A stretch of DNA of 34,389 nucleotides from an uncultured Colwellia sp. (lineage in GTDB: Bacteria > Pseudomonadota > Gammaproteobacteria > Enterobacterales > Alteromonadaceae), in NCBI GenBank assembly GCA_913049915.1, contig CAJWZC010000035.1, positions 1 to 34,389 on the forward strand, written 5' to 3'. Position 1 is the stretch's first letter. Every line of letters starts with the position of its first letter. The notes beneath the pieces were generated by a model that saw nothing but the letters and a program-made list of their open reading frames with translations, ran no database searches and had not been told where the DNA came from. Positions 8,161 to 16,973 of the stretch are shown one piece after another. The position numbers and the translations under genes are program-made.

Positions 8161-9744
8161 TTATTCAGCTTCAGGACGCATATGTGGGAATAAAATAACA
8201 TCTTTGATTGTTGGTGAATCAGTAAACAACATGACTAAACGGTCAATACCAATGCCTTCACCTGCTGTTGGCGGTAAGCCATATTCTAAGGCGTTAATAT
8301 AATCTGCGTCATAATGCATCGCTTCATCATCGCCAGCATCTTTTTCTGCGACTTGTTTTTGGAAACGTTCAGCTTGGTCTTCTGCATCGTTCAGCTCAGA
8401 AAAACCATTAGCTAGTTCGCGACCACCAACAAAGAACTCAAAACGGTCAGTTATGAATGAGTTGTCATCGTTACGACGAGCAAGTGGTGAAACTTCCCAT
8501 GGATATTCAGTGATGAATGTTGGTTGATCTAATAAGTGTTCAGCCACTTCTTCAAAGATTTCACAAATGTATTTACCAGGACCCCAAACTTTAGAAGCAC
8601 TGTTTTCTTTAACACCAACAGCTTTAGCCATGGCTTTGATTGCATCAAAATTATTTTCAGGATCTCGTAATACAGCTTCATCAAGGCTTGCTGCTGCGCG
8701 ATGGTCTTTGCCGTATTGTAAAATAGCATCAACCATAGATAAGCGTAAAAATGGCTTACCTAGGTCGTAGAATTTCTCTTCTACTACTTCACCTTCAGAA
8801 TTCTTCACGGTATTACGAATAGTGGTAGTACCTAATACATCTTGTGCAATAGTACGTAACATTTCTTCAGTGGTGTTCATCAGATCATGGTAATCAGCGT
8901 AAGCTTGATAGAATTCAATCATGGTGAATTCTGGATTATGACGCGTTGAAATACCTTCATTACGGAAACTACGGTTAATTTCAAACACACGTTCAAAACC
9001 ACCAACGACTAAACGTTTTAAGTTAAGCTCTGGTGCAATACGTAAGTACATATCAAGATCAAACGTATTATGATGCGTCATAAAAGGCTTAGCCGTTGCG
9101 CCGCCTGGTATAATTTGTAACATCGGCGTTTCAACTTCCATAAAGTCACGCTGCGTTAAGAAGTTACGAATACCAGCAACAATTTTTGAGCGAATTTTAA
9201 AGGTATTACGGGTATCTTCATTAATAATTAAATCAATATAACGCTGACGATACTTAGTTTCTTGATCGGATAAACCATGAAATTTTTCTGGTAATGGACG
9301 TAATGACTTAGTTAATAATGAATAATGATCCATGTTCACATAAAGATCACCTTTACCTGATTTATGTAAGATACCTTTAATACCAACAATATCACCAATA
9401 TCTAATGAACCCCATTTAGCTCTTATTTCTTTTTGAACAGTTTTTTCAGCATAACCTTGAATACGTCCAGACGAGTCTTGTATTACTAAAAACGGTCCAC
9501 GCTTAGCCATTACTCTACCAGCAATAGCATAAGTTACTTGTAGCGCTTCAAGTTCTTCTTTAGTTTTTTCACCATGTTCAGCTTGGATGTCAGCAGCTAA
9601 ATGTTCACGATTAAAATCATTAGGAAAACCATTAGCGGAACAATTAGCGCGAATTTTTTCAAGTTTTACACGGCGCTCAGCAATCAGTTTATTTTCATCT
9701 TGTGCTACGGGCGCATCACTGGCTTTAGTGGCTTTATCTGTCAT
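8161..9744 (-). CDS. lysS: Lysyl-tRNA synthetase, class II
   Basis: It charges tRNA-Lys with lysine in the cytosol. The 527-aa protein has an N-terminal OB-fold anticodon-binding domain (about residues 60-170). The class II catalytic core follows: motif 1 around [20 protein letters not shown], motif 2 [20 protein letters not shown] and motif 3 [16 protein letters not shown]. Length is normal for the family (E. coli about 505) with a slightly long charged N-terminus. Start ATG 9742-9744 has GGAA five bases upstream. It follows prfB by 61 bp with no terminator between, so the prfB-lysS operon known from E. coli is kept. Confidence 0.98.
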   Translation of the reverse strand: MTDKATKASDAPVAQDENKLIAERRVKLEKIRANCSANGFPNDFNREHLAADIQAEHGEKTKEELEALQVTYAIAGRVMAKRGPFLVIQDSSGRIQGYAEKTVQKEIRAKWGSLDIGDIVGIKGILHKSGKGDLYVNMDHYSLLTKSLRPLPEKFHGLSDQETKYRQRYIDLIINEDTRNTFKIRSKIVAGIRNFLTQRDFMEVETPMLQIIPGGATAKPFMTHHNTFDLDMYLRIAPELNLKRLVVGGFERVFEINRSFRNEGISTRHNPEFTMIEFYQAYADYHDLMNTTEEMLRTIAQDVLGTTTIRNTVKNSEGEVVEEKFYDLGKPFLRLSMVDAILQYGKDHRAAASLDEAVLRDPENNFDAIKAMAKAVGVKENSASKVWGPGKYICEIFEEVAEHLLDQPTFITEYPWEVSPLARRNDDNSFITDRFEFFVGGRELANGFSELNDAEDQAERFQKQVAEKDAGDDEAMHYDADYINALEYGLPPTAGEGIGIDRLVMLFTDSPTIKDVILFPHMRPEAE

Positions 9745-9805
9745 TTTATTTCCAAAGTTATCTTTAATTTGTTCAATAATTTAATTGGTTTTTGTAAGTG
9801 TAATA

Positions 9806-10904
9806 CTACAAACCAGACTTTAAACTGGCTTCTAGAAACTTATCTAAATCGCCATCTAATACAGCTTGGGTATTTCTATTCTCAACACCCGTGCGTAAAT
9901 CTTTAATGCGGCTATCATCTAATACATAAGAGCGAATTTGACTGCCCCACCCTATATCGGATTTACCATCTTCTAACACTTGTTTATCTGAATTTTGCTT
10001 TTGCATTTCCATTTCATACAATTTAGCTTTAAGCAGCTTCATTGCCGTCGCTCTATTTTTATGTTGAGAACGATCTGCCTGACAAGCAACCACAGCCCCG
10101 GTAGGCTCATGGGTAATACGGATAGCTGAATCGGTTTTATTTACATGCTGGCCACCCGCGCCAGAGGCTCGAAAAGTATCGATACGTAAATCTGCTGGAT
10201 TGATATCAATTTCAATATTGTCATCAATTTCAGGGTAAATAAAGGCTGAAGCGAATGAGGTATGACGACGGCCTGAAGAGTCAAACGGTGACTTTCGCAC
10301 TAAACGATGTACACCTGTTTCAGTGCGTAACCAACCATAAGCATACTCACCAGTGTACTTAATAGTACAGCCTTTTATTCCCGCAACATCACCATCGGTC
10401 ACTTCAATCACTTCAGTTTTATAGCCGTGTGCTTCGCCCCAACGCAAGTACATGCGCATTAGCATTTCTGCCCAATCTTGCGCTTCTGTACCACCTGAGC
10501 CGGACTGAATATCTAAATAGCTATTGTTAGCATCTTGTTCACCAGAGAACATTCGGCGAAATTCTAATTTTTCTAAAATCTTATCTAAAGCATCCGCTTC
10601 AACTTCAGCGTCATCAAACGTTTCTTGGTCTGATTCTTCTACCGCCAGCTCAACTAAGCCTTCAATATCTTCACAACCTGTTTCAAGTTCAACAATAGTA
10701 TTAACGACTTCTTCTAAAGAACTTCGCTCTTTACCAAGAGCTTGAGCACGTTCAGGCTCATTCCAGACTTCAGGGAGTTCTAGCTCGCGAGAAACTTCAA
10801 CTAAACGTTCAGCTTTAACATCGTAGTCAAAGGTACCCCCGAAGCATATTAGCGCGCTCACGGATTTCTTTTAATTTACTTAATATTGGGTTTGTTTCGA
10901 ACAT
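9806..10904 (-). CDS. prfB: Peptide chain release factor 2, programmed +1 frameshift
   Basis: RF2 recognises UGA/UAA stop codons and triggers peptide release. The true start is ATG 10902-10904 (GAAG four bases upstream), giving 25 codons beginning [10 protein letters not shown] and ending in GGG TAC CTT before an in-frame TGA at 10827-10829. Slipping +1 on CTT-T continues as DYDVKAERL, for 365 aa in total, the same as E. coli RF2. The site has the expected parts: an SD-like GGGGG three bases before CTTTGAC, and UGA followed by C. Low RF2 delays termination and favours the shift, so the gene controls its own level. The tripeptide motif SPF (in RKSPFDSSG) and the catalytic GGQ (in GAGGQHVNK) are intact. 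The post-shift frame could also be read from GTG 10861, but that is not the native start. Confidence 0.97.
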
Positions 10905-11288
10905 AAATCTTCAAAAATAAATTTAATAAGTAACCTTTGCCAACATCCAACAGCAAAAGGCGAATAGTCGCGCATTGTAACGTAATTAAAGGGGTAAATA
11001 AATGACTATAAAGCACAGCTTCTTACTTAAGAGGCTTTAAAATTTATTAAAACATAAAGTCTATGTTTATAATAGAATAGGCTGGAAAGGTTATGCTTTA
11101 TTGAAGCGTGGTTTTGCTATGAGATATTACGTTCTATTATTCAGATCTACCTATCAGAGCCACTCTAATAGAAGATGCTCGTTTCAGAAAACTTGAGCAA
11201 ATAAGAATCAAGGAAAATTTTTTAACAGTGATTCTATAAAAAATATAACTACGGGTAAGTTTTGCTCAGCCTTTTCCAAAGGACAGGT
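10905..11288. other. Gene-free stretch upstream of prfB
   Basis: It should hold the prfB promoter on the minus strand, but I see no box pair good enough to name. No ORF of useful length or recognisable RNA is visible. Short ORFs here, such as one beginning MRYYVLLFRS, show no support. Confidence 0.4.
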
Positions 11289-11420
11289 TTATAAACGCTT
11301 AATACTAAATTATTGATTTCTCTAATAACACGATATAGATGGTGTTATTAGAGAATACAGGAGCATATTCTCCTGGGGAAGTATTCACTTCAATTAATGA
11401 CTGCCGAAAGGCGTTTATAA
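11289..11420. repeat. Nested inverted-repeat element (structured RNA or MITE-like)
   Basis: The 132-bp element is bounded by perfect 10-bp inverted repeats, TTATAAACGC (11289-11298) and GCGTTTATAA (11411-11420). Inside are AATACT (11301-11306) against AGTATT (11380-11385), and a perfect 14-bp hairpin, TTCTCTAATAACAC (11318-11331) with GTGTTATTAGAGAA (11342-11355). Two further hairpins are CAGGAG..CTCCTG (11358-11375) and GAAGT..ACTTC (11378-11391), and there is a GCC-GAAA-GGC tetraloop (11403-11412). This nesting is far more than chance would give. It has no coding capacity, and I do not recognise the family. Confidence 0.65.
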
Positions 11421-11542
11421 TTCCAGCTGACTCCGGTATATTCTTATAGAACAGAATGATACTTAATGGAATATTAGTTTTCTATTGCCTAATAAAAAGC
11501 CACATAATATTGGCTTTAAAATATCAGAAAAATCAGTGTTTA

Positions 11543-12157
11543 TTAAAAATATTTCTTTCGAGTAACAACAAGCCCAGCTAAACCAAGTAATATTAATAAA
11601 AGTGATCCTGGTTCAGGAATACTCTTTACACTAACTTTATCAAATAAGTTACCTCTCGTGTCTGAACGATTATCCAAAGATGTAAAAGTCAATTAGGATG
11701 AAGTTCTTACTGCTGTGAATGTATAACTATATTCATTCCAATTACCGTGTGCTTGGTTTATAACTGATACAGCCAAATCACCTACCGAAACAGAAAATCT
11801 TTCATCAGAGTTACTTTGACGCTTACGACCCGCAAAAGTTAACTCGTATTGTTGACCAACTGCAGTAGATAAGAATTGAAATATTGAGTATGCCGAACTG
11901 ATATCACTCGAGTGAGCATTCAATTCCAGAACATTATTGCCATGATATGCAGGGACAATAAAACCACCATTCCAGATTTCTATCCCTCTTGTATTATCCC
12001 AACTAGGGATTGAAGCATAAATCTGCCAAGTAGCTGATGACGGAGAAACTGTACCTTTATCTTCAAAGCTACCATTGAGGATTAAGTTTGCTTGAACACT
12101 ACTACATAAAATAACAGATAAACATATTGTGCCAAATAATTTACTAAAGATATTCAT
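11543..12157 (-). pseudogene. PEP-CTERM exported protein, interrupted by an in-frame TAA
   Basis: The ORF from ATG 12157 (AAGGGG site upstream) encodes 154 aa: a signal peptide (hydrophobic to about residue 23, cut after VQA), then a beta-rich domain with NLILNGSFED and WNGGFIVPAYHGNNVLELN, like DUF642/choice-of-anchor domains. It ends at TAA 11693-11695. The same frame continues for 49 codons beyond the stop with domain-like sequence (LTFTSLDNRSDTRGNLFDKV) and a full PEP-CTERM tail: IPEPGS, a hydrophobic helix, then TRKKYF, ending at TAA 11543-11545. The simplest reading is one CAA-to-TAA change. If translated, the product would be exported without its exosortase sorting signal. No exosortase gene is in the window. 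It could be a recent pseudogene or a secreted truncated form. Confidence 0.8.
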
Positions 12158-12611
12158 AATAACCCCTTACTTTTACTAAAATAACATTTACCACTACTTA
12201 TTTTTACGTCATCATTCATGCCACAAATATAAAGCCTTGTATTATAGGTTTTTTATCTATTTCATCAAAATGAAGTGTAAAATAAATGGACACTCTACCT
12301 GTGTAGATTTATCACTGATCAAAGAACAGTTTCAAAGCTAAACGAGAAAATAAGTACGGGATTATGATACTTTATAAGGAGAATCTATTCTGTTCAATCA
12401 ATGCTTTGTAGCTAACCATTCTTCGATTTACTAAAATCTGTAGCTTAAAGCGTAATGATGATATTTTTAAATAAGTAAGGTGTAACCAGTATTAATTATT
12501 ATTCTTACTGTCAAAATAAAGGAAATAGTTTATAAAATATTAAAAAGTATATAAACAAATAAAACGTAGTCAGTCACATTTTAATAAATTTGTGCATAGG
12601 CGCATAATATT
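12158..12611. other. Gene-free stretch between fetB-like gene and PEP-CTERM gene
   Basis: AT-rich, with stops in all frames. It presumably carries the promoter of the PEP-CTERM gene at its left end. I see no convincing terminator, RNA gene or repeat. Confidence 0.4.
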
Positions 12612-13352
12612 TTAGAGTAGCTTAGTATTGTTTATTTGATTTATTCTGTTTAGCTTTATTTTATTGAGAATTAAGAAAATTGCCGACGCTAAGCCTGCTG
12701 AAGCAAAGACCATACACATCACCATAATTTGATAACGCGCGGCAATAAAGGGCGAGACGCCAGCAAGAATTTGACCTGTCATCATTCCTGGCAACGAAAC
12801 AATACCAACAGCAAATAAGGTGTTAATATTGGGGATCATAGACGCTTTAAAAGCAATATTACGTGCATCTAGATAACTTGCACCGCGATTAATTTCAGCA
12901 AAAAATCGTTCACCACATAAACTTACGCTATTCATGCCATTGGCGAAAACCATACCTGCCAGCGGTACCAGTGTTTTTGCTTCATGCCAAGGTTCGAGAT
13001 TCAATACGCCTTGCGTAATGACCAACAAAATAATAACGCTACTGATAAAGATGGCGCAGAAAGCACTATTAAAAAGAGACTTATCTGGTGATTCAATATT
13101 ATGTAATGCGATCCAACTTGAAAACAGCACCATCACCAGTAATGAGGTGCCAATAATCCAAGCATTGTCACTTTCAAAAATGTAACTTAAAACATAACCA
13201 ACTAATAATAGCTGCACTAACATGCGAACCAGGGCATACCAGGTACGCTTTTGTGGCAACGACCAGCAAGCTAGTAGTACTAATACGAATATTACAGGTA
13301 CAAAGGCTATAGCTAGGTTAGTTAATGGAATAGTGGCCAGTGCTTGCTCCAT
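12612..13352 (-). CDS. FetB/UPF0014 family ABC transporter permease
   Basis: A 246-aa membrane protein with about six or seven hydrophobic helices, matching the UPF0014 (YbbM/FetB) family. The best landmarks are AGMVFANGMNSVSL in the middle and the conserved loop SLPGMMTGQILAGVSPFIAA (about residues 184-203). In E. coli, FetB pairs with the ATPase FetA (YbbL) in iron export linked to oxidative-stress resistance. No ATPase gene lies nearby, so the partner must be elsewhere or absent. Start ATG 13350-13352 has AAGGAA six bases upstream. It lies only 24 bp after recJ, so it is probably co-transcribed with it. It is one of two genes separating recJ from prfB. Confidence 0.85.
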   Translation of the reverse strand: MEQALATIPLTNLAIAFVPVIFVLVLLACWSLPQKRTWYALVRMLVQLLLVGYVLSYIFESDNAWIIGTSLLVMVLFSSWIALHNIESPDKSLFNSAFCAIFISSVIILLVITQGVLNLEPWHEAKTLVPLAGMVFANGMNSVSLCGERFFAEINRGASYLDARNIAFKASMIPNINTLFAVGIVSLPGMMTGQILAGVSPFIAARYQIMVMCMVFASAGLASAIFLILNKIKLNRINQINNTKLL

Positions 13353-13376
13353 CGTTATTTCCTTGGCTCTATATTT

Positions 13377-15161
13377 TTAGAGGTTAGCTGTACGGAGATC
13401 TTCAATCATCAGCTGCACAGTACGCTTACCACGAAACTCATTAATATCAAGACGGTAAGCAAGATGAACTTGTTTTGCTTGAGAGTTAGGCCACGCGTTA
13501 ACATCAATATTAAAGGCAATACCATCGAAAACTTGTTGACTGTGCGCGCCAAATTTATCAATAACCGTTTTTTGTACAACAAGTTTTAAATGCTTTTCTC
13601 CAACAATTCGCTGTTGTACTAGCGTGAAGGTATCGTCAAATAAAGGCTCGGGAAAATTTTGTCCCCATGGACCCGCTTCACGTAATTTTTCGGCAAATTC
13701 AAGAGTAAGTAAGTCTGCACTTAATTCACCATCAGAAAGAATAAGACTGTCTAAATCTTCAGGCTTTAACCATTTACCAGCCACGGTATTAAAGTGTTGT
13801 TGAAACAGAGCGAAATCTTTTTGTTTAATCGATAAACCTGCCGCCATCGCATGACCACCGAACTTAATAATTAACCCTGGATTTTGGCTATCAATATGTT
13901 CGAGTAAATCGCGAATATGCAAACCTGGGATTGATCGCGCTGAACCTTTAATCTCAGCGTTCTTGGCATCATTATCCTCTTCTTTGGCTTTAGCAAAAAC
14001 AATACAAGGGCGATGGAATTTCTCTTTTAATCGTCCGGCAACGATACCAATAACACCTTGATGCCAATCAGCTTGAAAAAGTGAAATAGCATTAGGTAAA
14101 TTATCATCATCAAAATTGAGTGATATTAGTACTCGTTCTGCTTCTTGTTGCATACCCTGCTCTATTTCTCGGCGAGCTTTATTTAGATCATCAAGCTCTG
14201 CAGCCATGACACGAGCGCTCGATAAATCATTAGCAAGTAAACAATTGATACCATAAGACATATCATCTAAACGCCCTGCAGCATTAATACGCGGACCTAG
14301 GGCAAAACCAAAATCACTGGCAACAAGTCTTTGCTGATTTTTATTGGCTATTTCAATAAGCGCTTGAATACCAGGTCGAGTTTTACCTGCGCGAATACGC
14401 TTTAGACCCTGGGCAACTAATATTCGGTTATTAGCATCAAGTGAAACCACATCGGCGACGGTACCTAAAGCGACTAAATCTAATAGCTGTGCGATATTTG
14501 GCTCTGCGATACCCTGCTTTGCAAAGTAGTTATACTCACGGCAATATTTTCTTAAAGCCAACATTAAGTAAAAGGCTACGCCTACGCCTGCAAGGGCTTT
14601 ACTAGGGAAGTTACAACCATGCTGATTAGGGTTAACAATAGCGTCGGCAATAGGTAAAGAGTGACCCGGTAAATGATGATCAGTAACGATAACCTGCATA
14701 CCTAAATCTTTTGCACGTTTAACACCAGCAATACAACTGATACCGTTATCTACCGTTATTAACATTTGCGCATTTTGTTGTGCGGCAATATCAACAATTT
14801 CAGGTGTTAAACCGTAGCCATATTCAAAACGGTTTGGCACAATAAAATCATGATTATTACTTCCAAAAAGGCTTAATGCAATCATCATTAATGCGGTACT
14901 GGTAGCCCCATCAGCATCAAAGTCACCCACAATGATGATGCGCATTTTATTGACGAGGGCGTCATGAAGTAACTGACATGCTTTGTCCATTCCCATCAGT
15001 GCTGTTTCATCAACCATACCTTGTAAACGAGTAACGTTAAGCTCAAGCTCTTCTGCTGATTGCATACCACGGCTGGCATAAATTTGTTTTATGATTTCAG
15101 GTAAACTATCAGGCAAGTGCTCTGTTGACACTTGCGCTCTGCGAATAATTTTTTTACTCAT
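13377..15161 (-). CDS. recJ: Single-stranded-DNA-specific exonuclease RecJ
   Basis: A 5'-3' single-strand DNA exonuclease of recombination and mismatch repair. The DHH phosphoesterase core has motif I VGDFDADGATSTA (near residue 73) and the DHH motif VTDHHLPGH. The DHHA1 domain has KFGGHAMAAGLSI, and an OB-fold ends the protein. I chose ATG 15159-15161 (594 aa). The frame can be read from TTG 15176, but that codon has no ribosome binding site, while GAGAA precedes the ATG by about eight bases. E. coli RecJ is 577 aa. It sits downstream of dsbC as in E. coli, but a strong hairpin terminator (15223-15259) separates them. fetB follows after 24 bp. Confidence 0.96.
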   Translation of the reverse strand: MSKKIIRRAQVSTEHLPDSLPEIIKQIYASRGMQSAEELELNVTRLQGMVDETALMGMDKACQLLHDALVNKMRIIIVGDFDADGATSTALMMIALSLFGSNNHDFIVPNRFEYGYGLTPEIVDIAAQQNAQMLITVDNGISCIAGVKRAKDLGMQVIVTDHHLPGHSLPIADAIVNPNQHGCNFPSKALAGVGVAFYLMLALRKYCREYNYFAKQGIAEPNIAQLLDLVALGTVADVVSLDANNRILVAQGLKRIRAGKTRPGIQALIEIANKNQQRLVASDFGFALGPRINAAGRLDDMSYGINCLLANDLSSARVMAAELDDLNKARREIEQGMQQEAERVLISLNFDDDNLPNAISLFQADWHQGVIGIVAGRLKEKFHRPCIVFAKAKEEDNDAKNAEIKGSARSIPGLHIRDLLEHIDSQNPGLIIKFGGHAMAAGLSIKQKDFALFQQHFNTVAGKWLKPEDLDSLILSDGELSADLLTLEFAEKLREAGPWGQNFPEPLFDDTFTLVQQRIVGEKHLKLVVQKTVIDKFGAHSQQVFDGIAFNIDVNAWPNSQAKQVHLAYRLDINEFRGKRTVQLMIEDLRTANL

Positions 15162-15222
15162 GCTATTCGTTCTCAATTTTTCAGGTTACTAGAGGTAATT
15201 TAAATGACGTATTTTTAACATA

Positions 15223-15259
15223 AAAAAAGTACTTGGTGAAAATCAACAAGTACTTTTTT
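15223..15259. terminator. Bidirectional terminator between dsbC and recJ
   Basis: AAAAAAGTACTTG on the left and CAAGTACTTTTTT on the right form a perfect stem of about 13 bp around an 11-nt loop. A's on one side and T's on the other let it work on both strands. It lies just past the dsbC stop. Confidence 0.88.
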
Positions 15260-15282
15260 AAGATTATCTATAACAAAATAAG

Positions 15283-16077
15283 TTAGGTGTTTTTTAACAA
15301 CTCTTCTAATTTCGCGGGTGGTTGATAGCCAGGAATCATCATACCATTTGACAAGATCATCGCTGGCGTACCACTAACACCAATTTGACGACCAAAATTA
15401 TATTGTGCTTCTATTGGTGCTTGACAAATTCGATAAGCAATACCAGATCCTGATTTAGCTTTAGTTAGCGCCTCCGCAGTATTATCACTGCACCACACAG
15501 AACGTAATTCTTTAAAACCTTGGCTCAAATTACCTGTTTTATCGTTAATACCTGAACGTGGAAATGCTAAATAACGAAAAGTAATGCCACGAGCATTATA
15601 ATCTGCCATTTGTTCATGCATCTTACGACAATAGCCACACGTAATATCGGTAAATACTGACACTACATACTTTTCATTTTCAGCTTTGTAAACAATCATA
15701 TCGTCTTTAAAGGTTTTCAATCCAGTGAGACGAACTTTAGCTAAGCTCTCTTCGCCGATGTCAGTTACTTTATCACCTAGACTGTAAAGTTTACCTTGAA
15801 TAAAAAAGTCACCGTTATAACTTGCATAAAACAGACCTTGATCGGTAACAAGTAAAGCAATACCTGGCACGGCTGTTTTTTCAACTTTAACAACAGTTAA
15901 TCCCAAAGAACTATTAATTTTTTCTTTTAAAAAATCTACATCAAGTACACTGGCATCATTTGCTGCCTTGGCTAATGCAGCAGGTACATTATCGGACGTT
16001 ACTGCATTTGCGCTTTGAAAAAATACAGGTAAAGTGAGCGTGATAAACACCGCGCTAAAAAATAATTTTTTATACAT
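15283..16077 (-). CDS. dsbC: Thiol:disulfide interchange protein DsbC
   Basis: A periplasmic disulfide isomerase that reshuffles wrong disulfides and is kept reduced by DsbD. From ATG 16075-16077 (AGGA seven bases upstream) it is 264 aa, with a signal peptide ending QSANA (about residue 25). An N-terminal dimerisation domain follows, then a thioredoxin fold with active site CGYC (147-150). The cis-proline loop is SGTPAM, and a second Cys pair (VWCSDN and RICQAP) matches the structural disulfide of E. coli DsbC. The frame stays open upstream to 16284, but those 69 residues precede the signal peptide and are not part of the protein. It is divergent from fldB, the E. coli-like grouping without xerD. 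Confidence 0.95.
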   Translation of the reverse strand: MYKKLFFSAVFITLTLPVFFQSANAVTSDNVPAALAKAANDASVLDVDFLKEKINSSLGLTVVKVEKTAVPGIALLVTDQGLFYASYNGDFFIQGKLYSLGDKVTDIGEESLAKVRLTGLKTFKDDMIVYKAENEKYVVSVFTDITCGYCRKMHEQMADYNARGITFRYLAFPRSGINDKTGNLSQGFKELRSVWCSDNTAEALTKAKSGSGIAYRICQAPIEAQYNFGRQIGVSGTPAMILSNGMMIPGYQPPAKLEELLKNT

Positions 16078-16081
16078 AATG

Positions 16082-16102
16082 GTTCCTAACAACTTCCTAA
16101 CA
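16082..16102 (-). promoter_or_regulatory. Tandemly duplicated Shine-Dalgarno before dsbC
   Basis: On the minus strand TTGTTAGGAAG is followed directly by TTGTTAGGAAC, so two AGGA sites lie 11 bases apart. The nearer is seven bases from the ATG. Confidence 0.55.
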
Positions 16103-16311
16103 AGTAATAGCAATAAATCTATATTAAAATAAGCAAAATAATCATACTCATGATAATAGACCGAGTTATATGCAAGGAAATTACAGCTATGAGAGATTAT
16201 TTGCAACTTAAAATAGTCAGTAAATTGAATTAACTTGTAAACAAAGATAAATGTTTTTGCTAAAATCTCGCTTATTCTCCCCATACTCGCATTTAAATTG
16301 GATATAGTATA

Positions 16312-16830
16312 ATGAAAATTGGTTTGTTTTATGGTTCAACCACTTGTTACACTGAGATAGTTGCCGAAAAAATTCAGGCTATAATCGGTGCCGAACTCGT
16401 TGATATATTTAATATCAAAGATCAACCATTAGCACTGTGTCTTGATTATGATTTTATTATTTGTGGTATTTCTACTTGGGATTTTGGTGAACTTCAAGAA
16501 GACTGGGAATCAATTTGGAGTGATATTCGTCAGTTAGATCTTTCGGATAAAATTATTTCCTTATATGGTATGGGCGATCAAGTGGGTTACACTGAATGGT
16601 TTCAAGATGCATTAGGTTTACTGCACGAACAAGTAACAGAACAAGGTGCAAAAGTGATCGGTTATTGGCCAAATCAAGGTTATGAATTTATTGCCTCAAA
16701 AGCTCTAACTAGTGATGACAGCCAATTTGTCGGTTTATCGTTAGATGAAGACAGCCAATACAACTTAACGGATGAACGTTTAGATACTTGGTGTGAACAA
16801 ATATTAGTAGAGTACAGTAGCTTACTTTAG
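16312..16830 (+). CDS. fldB: Flavodoxin FldB
   Basis: A 172-aa FMN-binding electron carrier. Residues about 4-15 (GLFYGSTTCYTE) are the phosphate-binding loop. TWDFGELQEDWE and LYGMGDQVGYTEWF are the two flavin-flanking loops, and the protein ends with WCEQIL as in E. coli FldB (173 aa). The close match to FldB rather than FldA, and its position beside dsbC/recJ, support the name. Its electron partners are not visible here. ATG 16312 has a weak site (GGA about 11 bases upstream). It is transcribed divergently from dsbC across a 234-bp gap. Confidence 0.95.
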   Translation: MKIGLFYGSTTCYTEIVAEKIQAIIGAELVDIFNIKDQPLALCLDYDFIICGISTWDFGELQEDWESIWSDIRQLDLSDKIISLYGMGDQVGYTEWFQDALGLLHEQVTEQGAKVIGYWPNQGYEFIASKALTSDDSQFVGLSLDEDSQYNLTDERLDTWCEQILVEYSSLL

Positions 16831-16901
16831 CTAGTCCTTAGCATTTAAAATCCTCCTCAGTCAATTTACCCAGTCAATTACTTAGCCCTTGCGATAAATA
16901 G

Positions 16902-16929
16902 TTACAGCACGGGCTAAAAGCACTATAAT
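16902..16929 (+). promoter_or_regulatory. Promoter of srmB
   Basis: TTACAG (16902-16907), 16-bp spacer, and a perfect TATAAT (16924-16929). Transcription would start near 16936, about 38 bases before ATG 16974 and after TTG 16929, which supports the ATG as the real start. Confidence 0.65.
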
Positions 16930-16973
16930 TGGTTACATATAAATCTTTATTAACACTTAGTGAACTATCCCCT

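Noticed and set aside
9806-10861. prfB starting at GTG 10861
   Set aside because: This is the post-shift frame read upstream of the slip site; the true N-terminus is in the other frame from ATG 10904.
15162-15176. recJ starting at TTG 15176
   Set aside because: It has no ribosome binding site; ATG 15161 five codons later has one and fits the family N-terminus.
16078-16284. 69-residue extension of DsbC
   Set aside because: It would bury the signal peptide in the middle of the protein; ATG 16077 has a good ribosome binding site and a classic signal sequence follows.
16929-16973. SrmB starting at TTG 16929
   Set aside because: That codon overlaps the -10 box of the probable promoter; ATG 16974 begins the family-like N-terminus.
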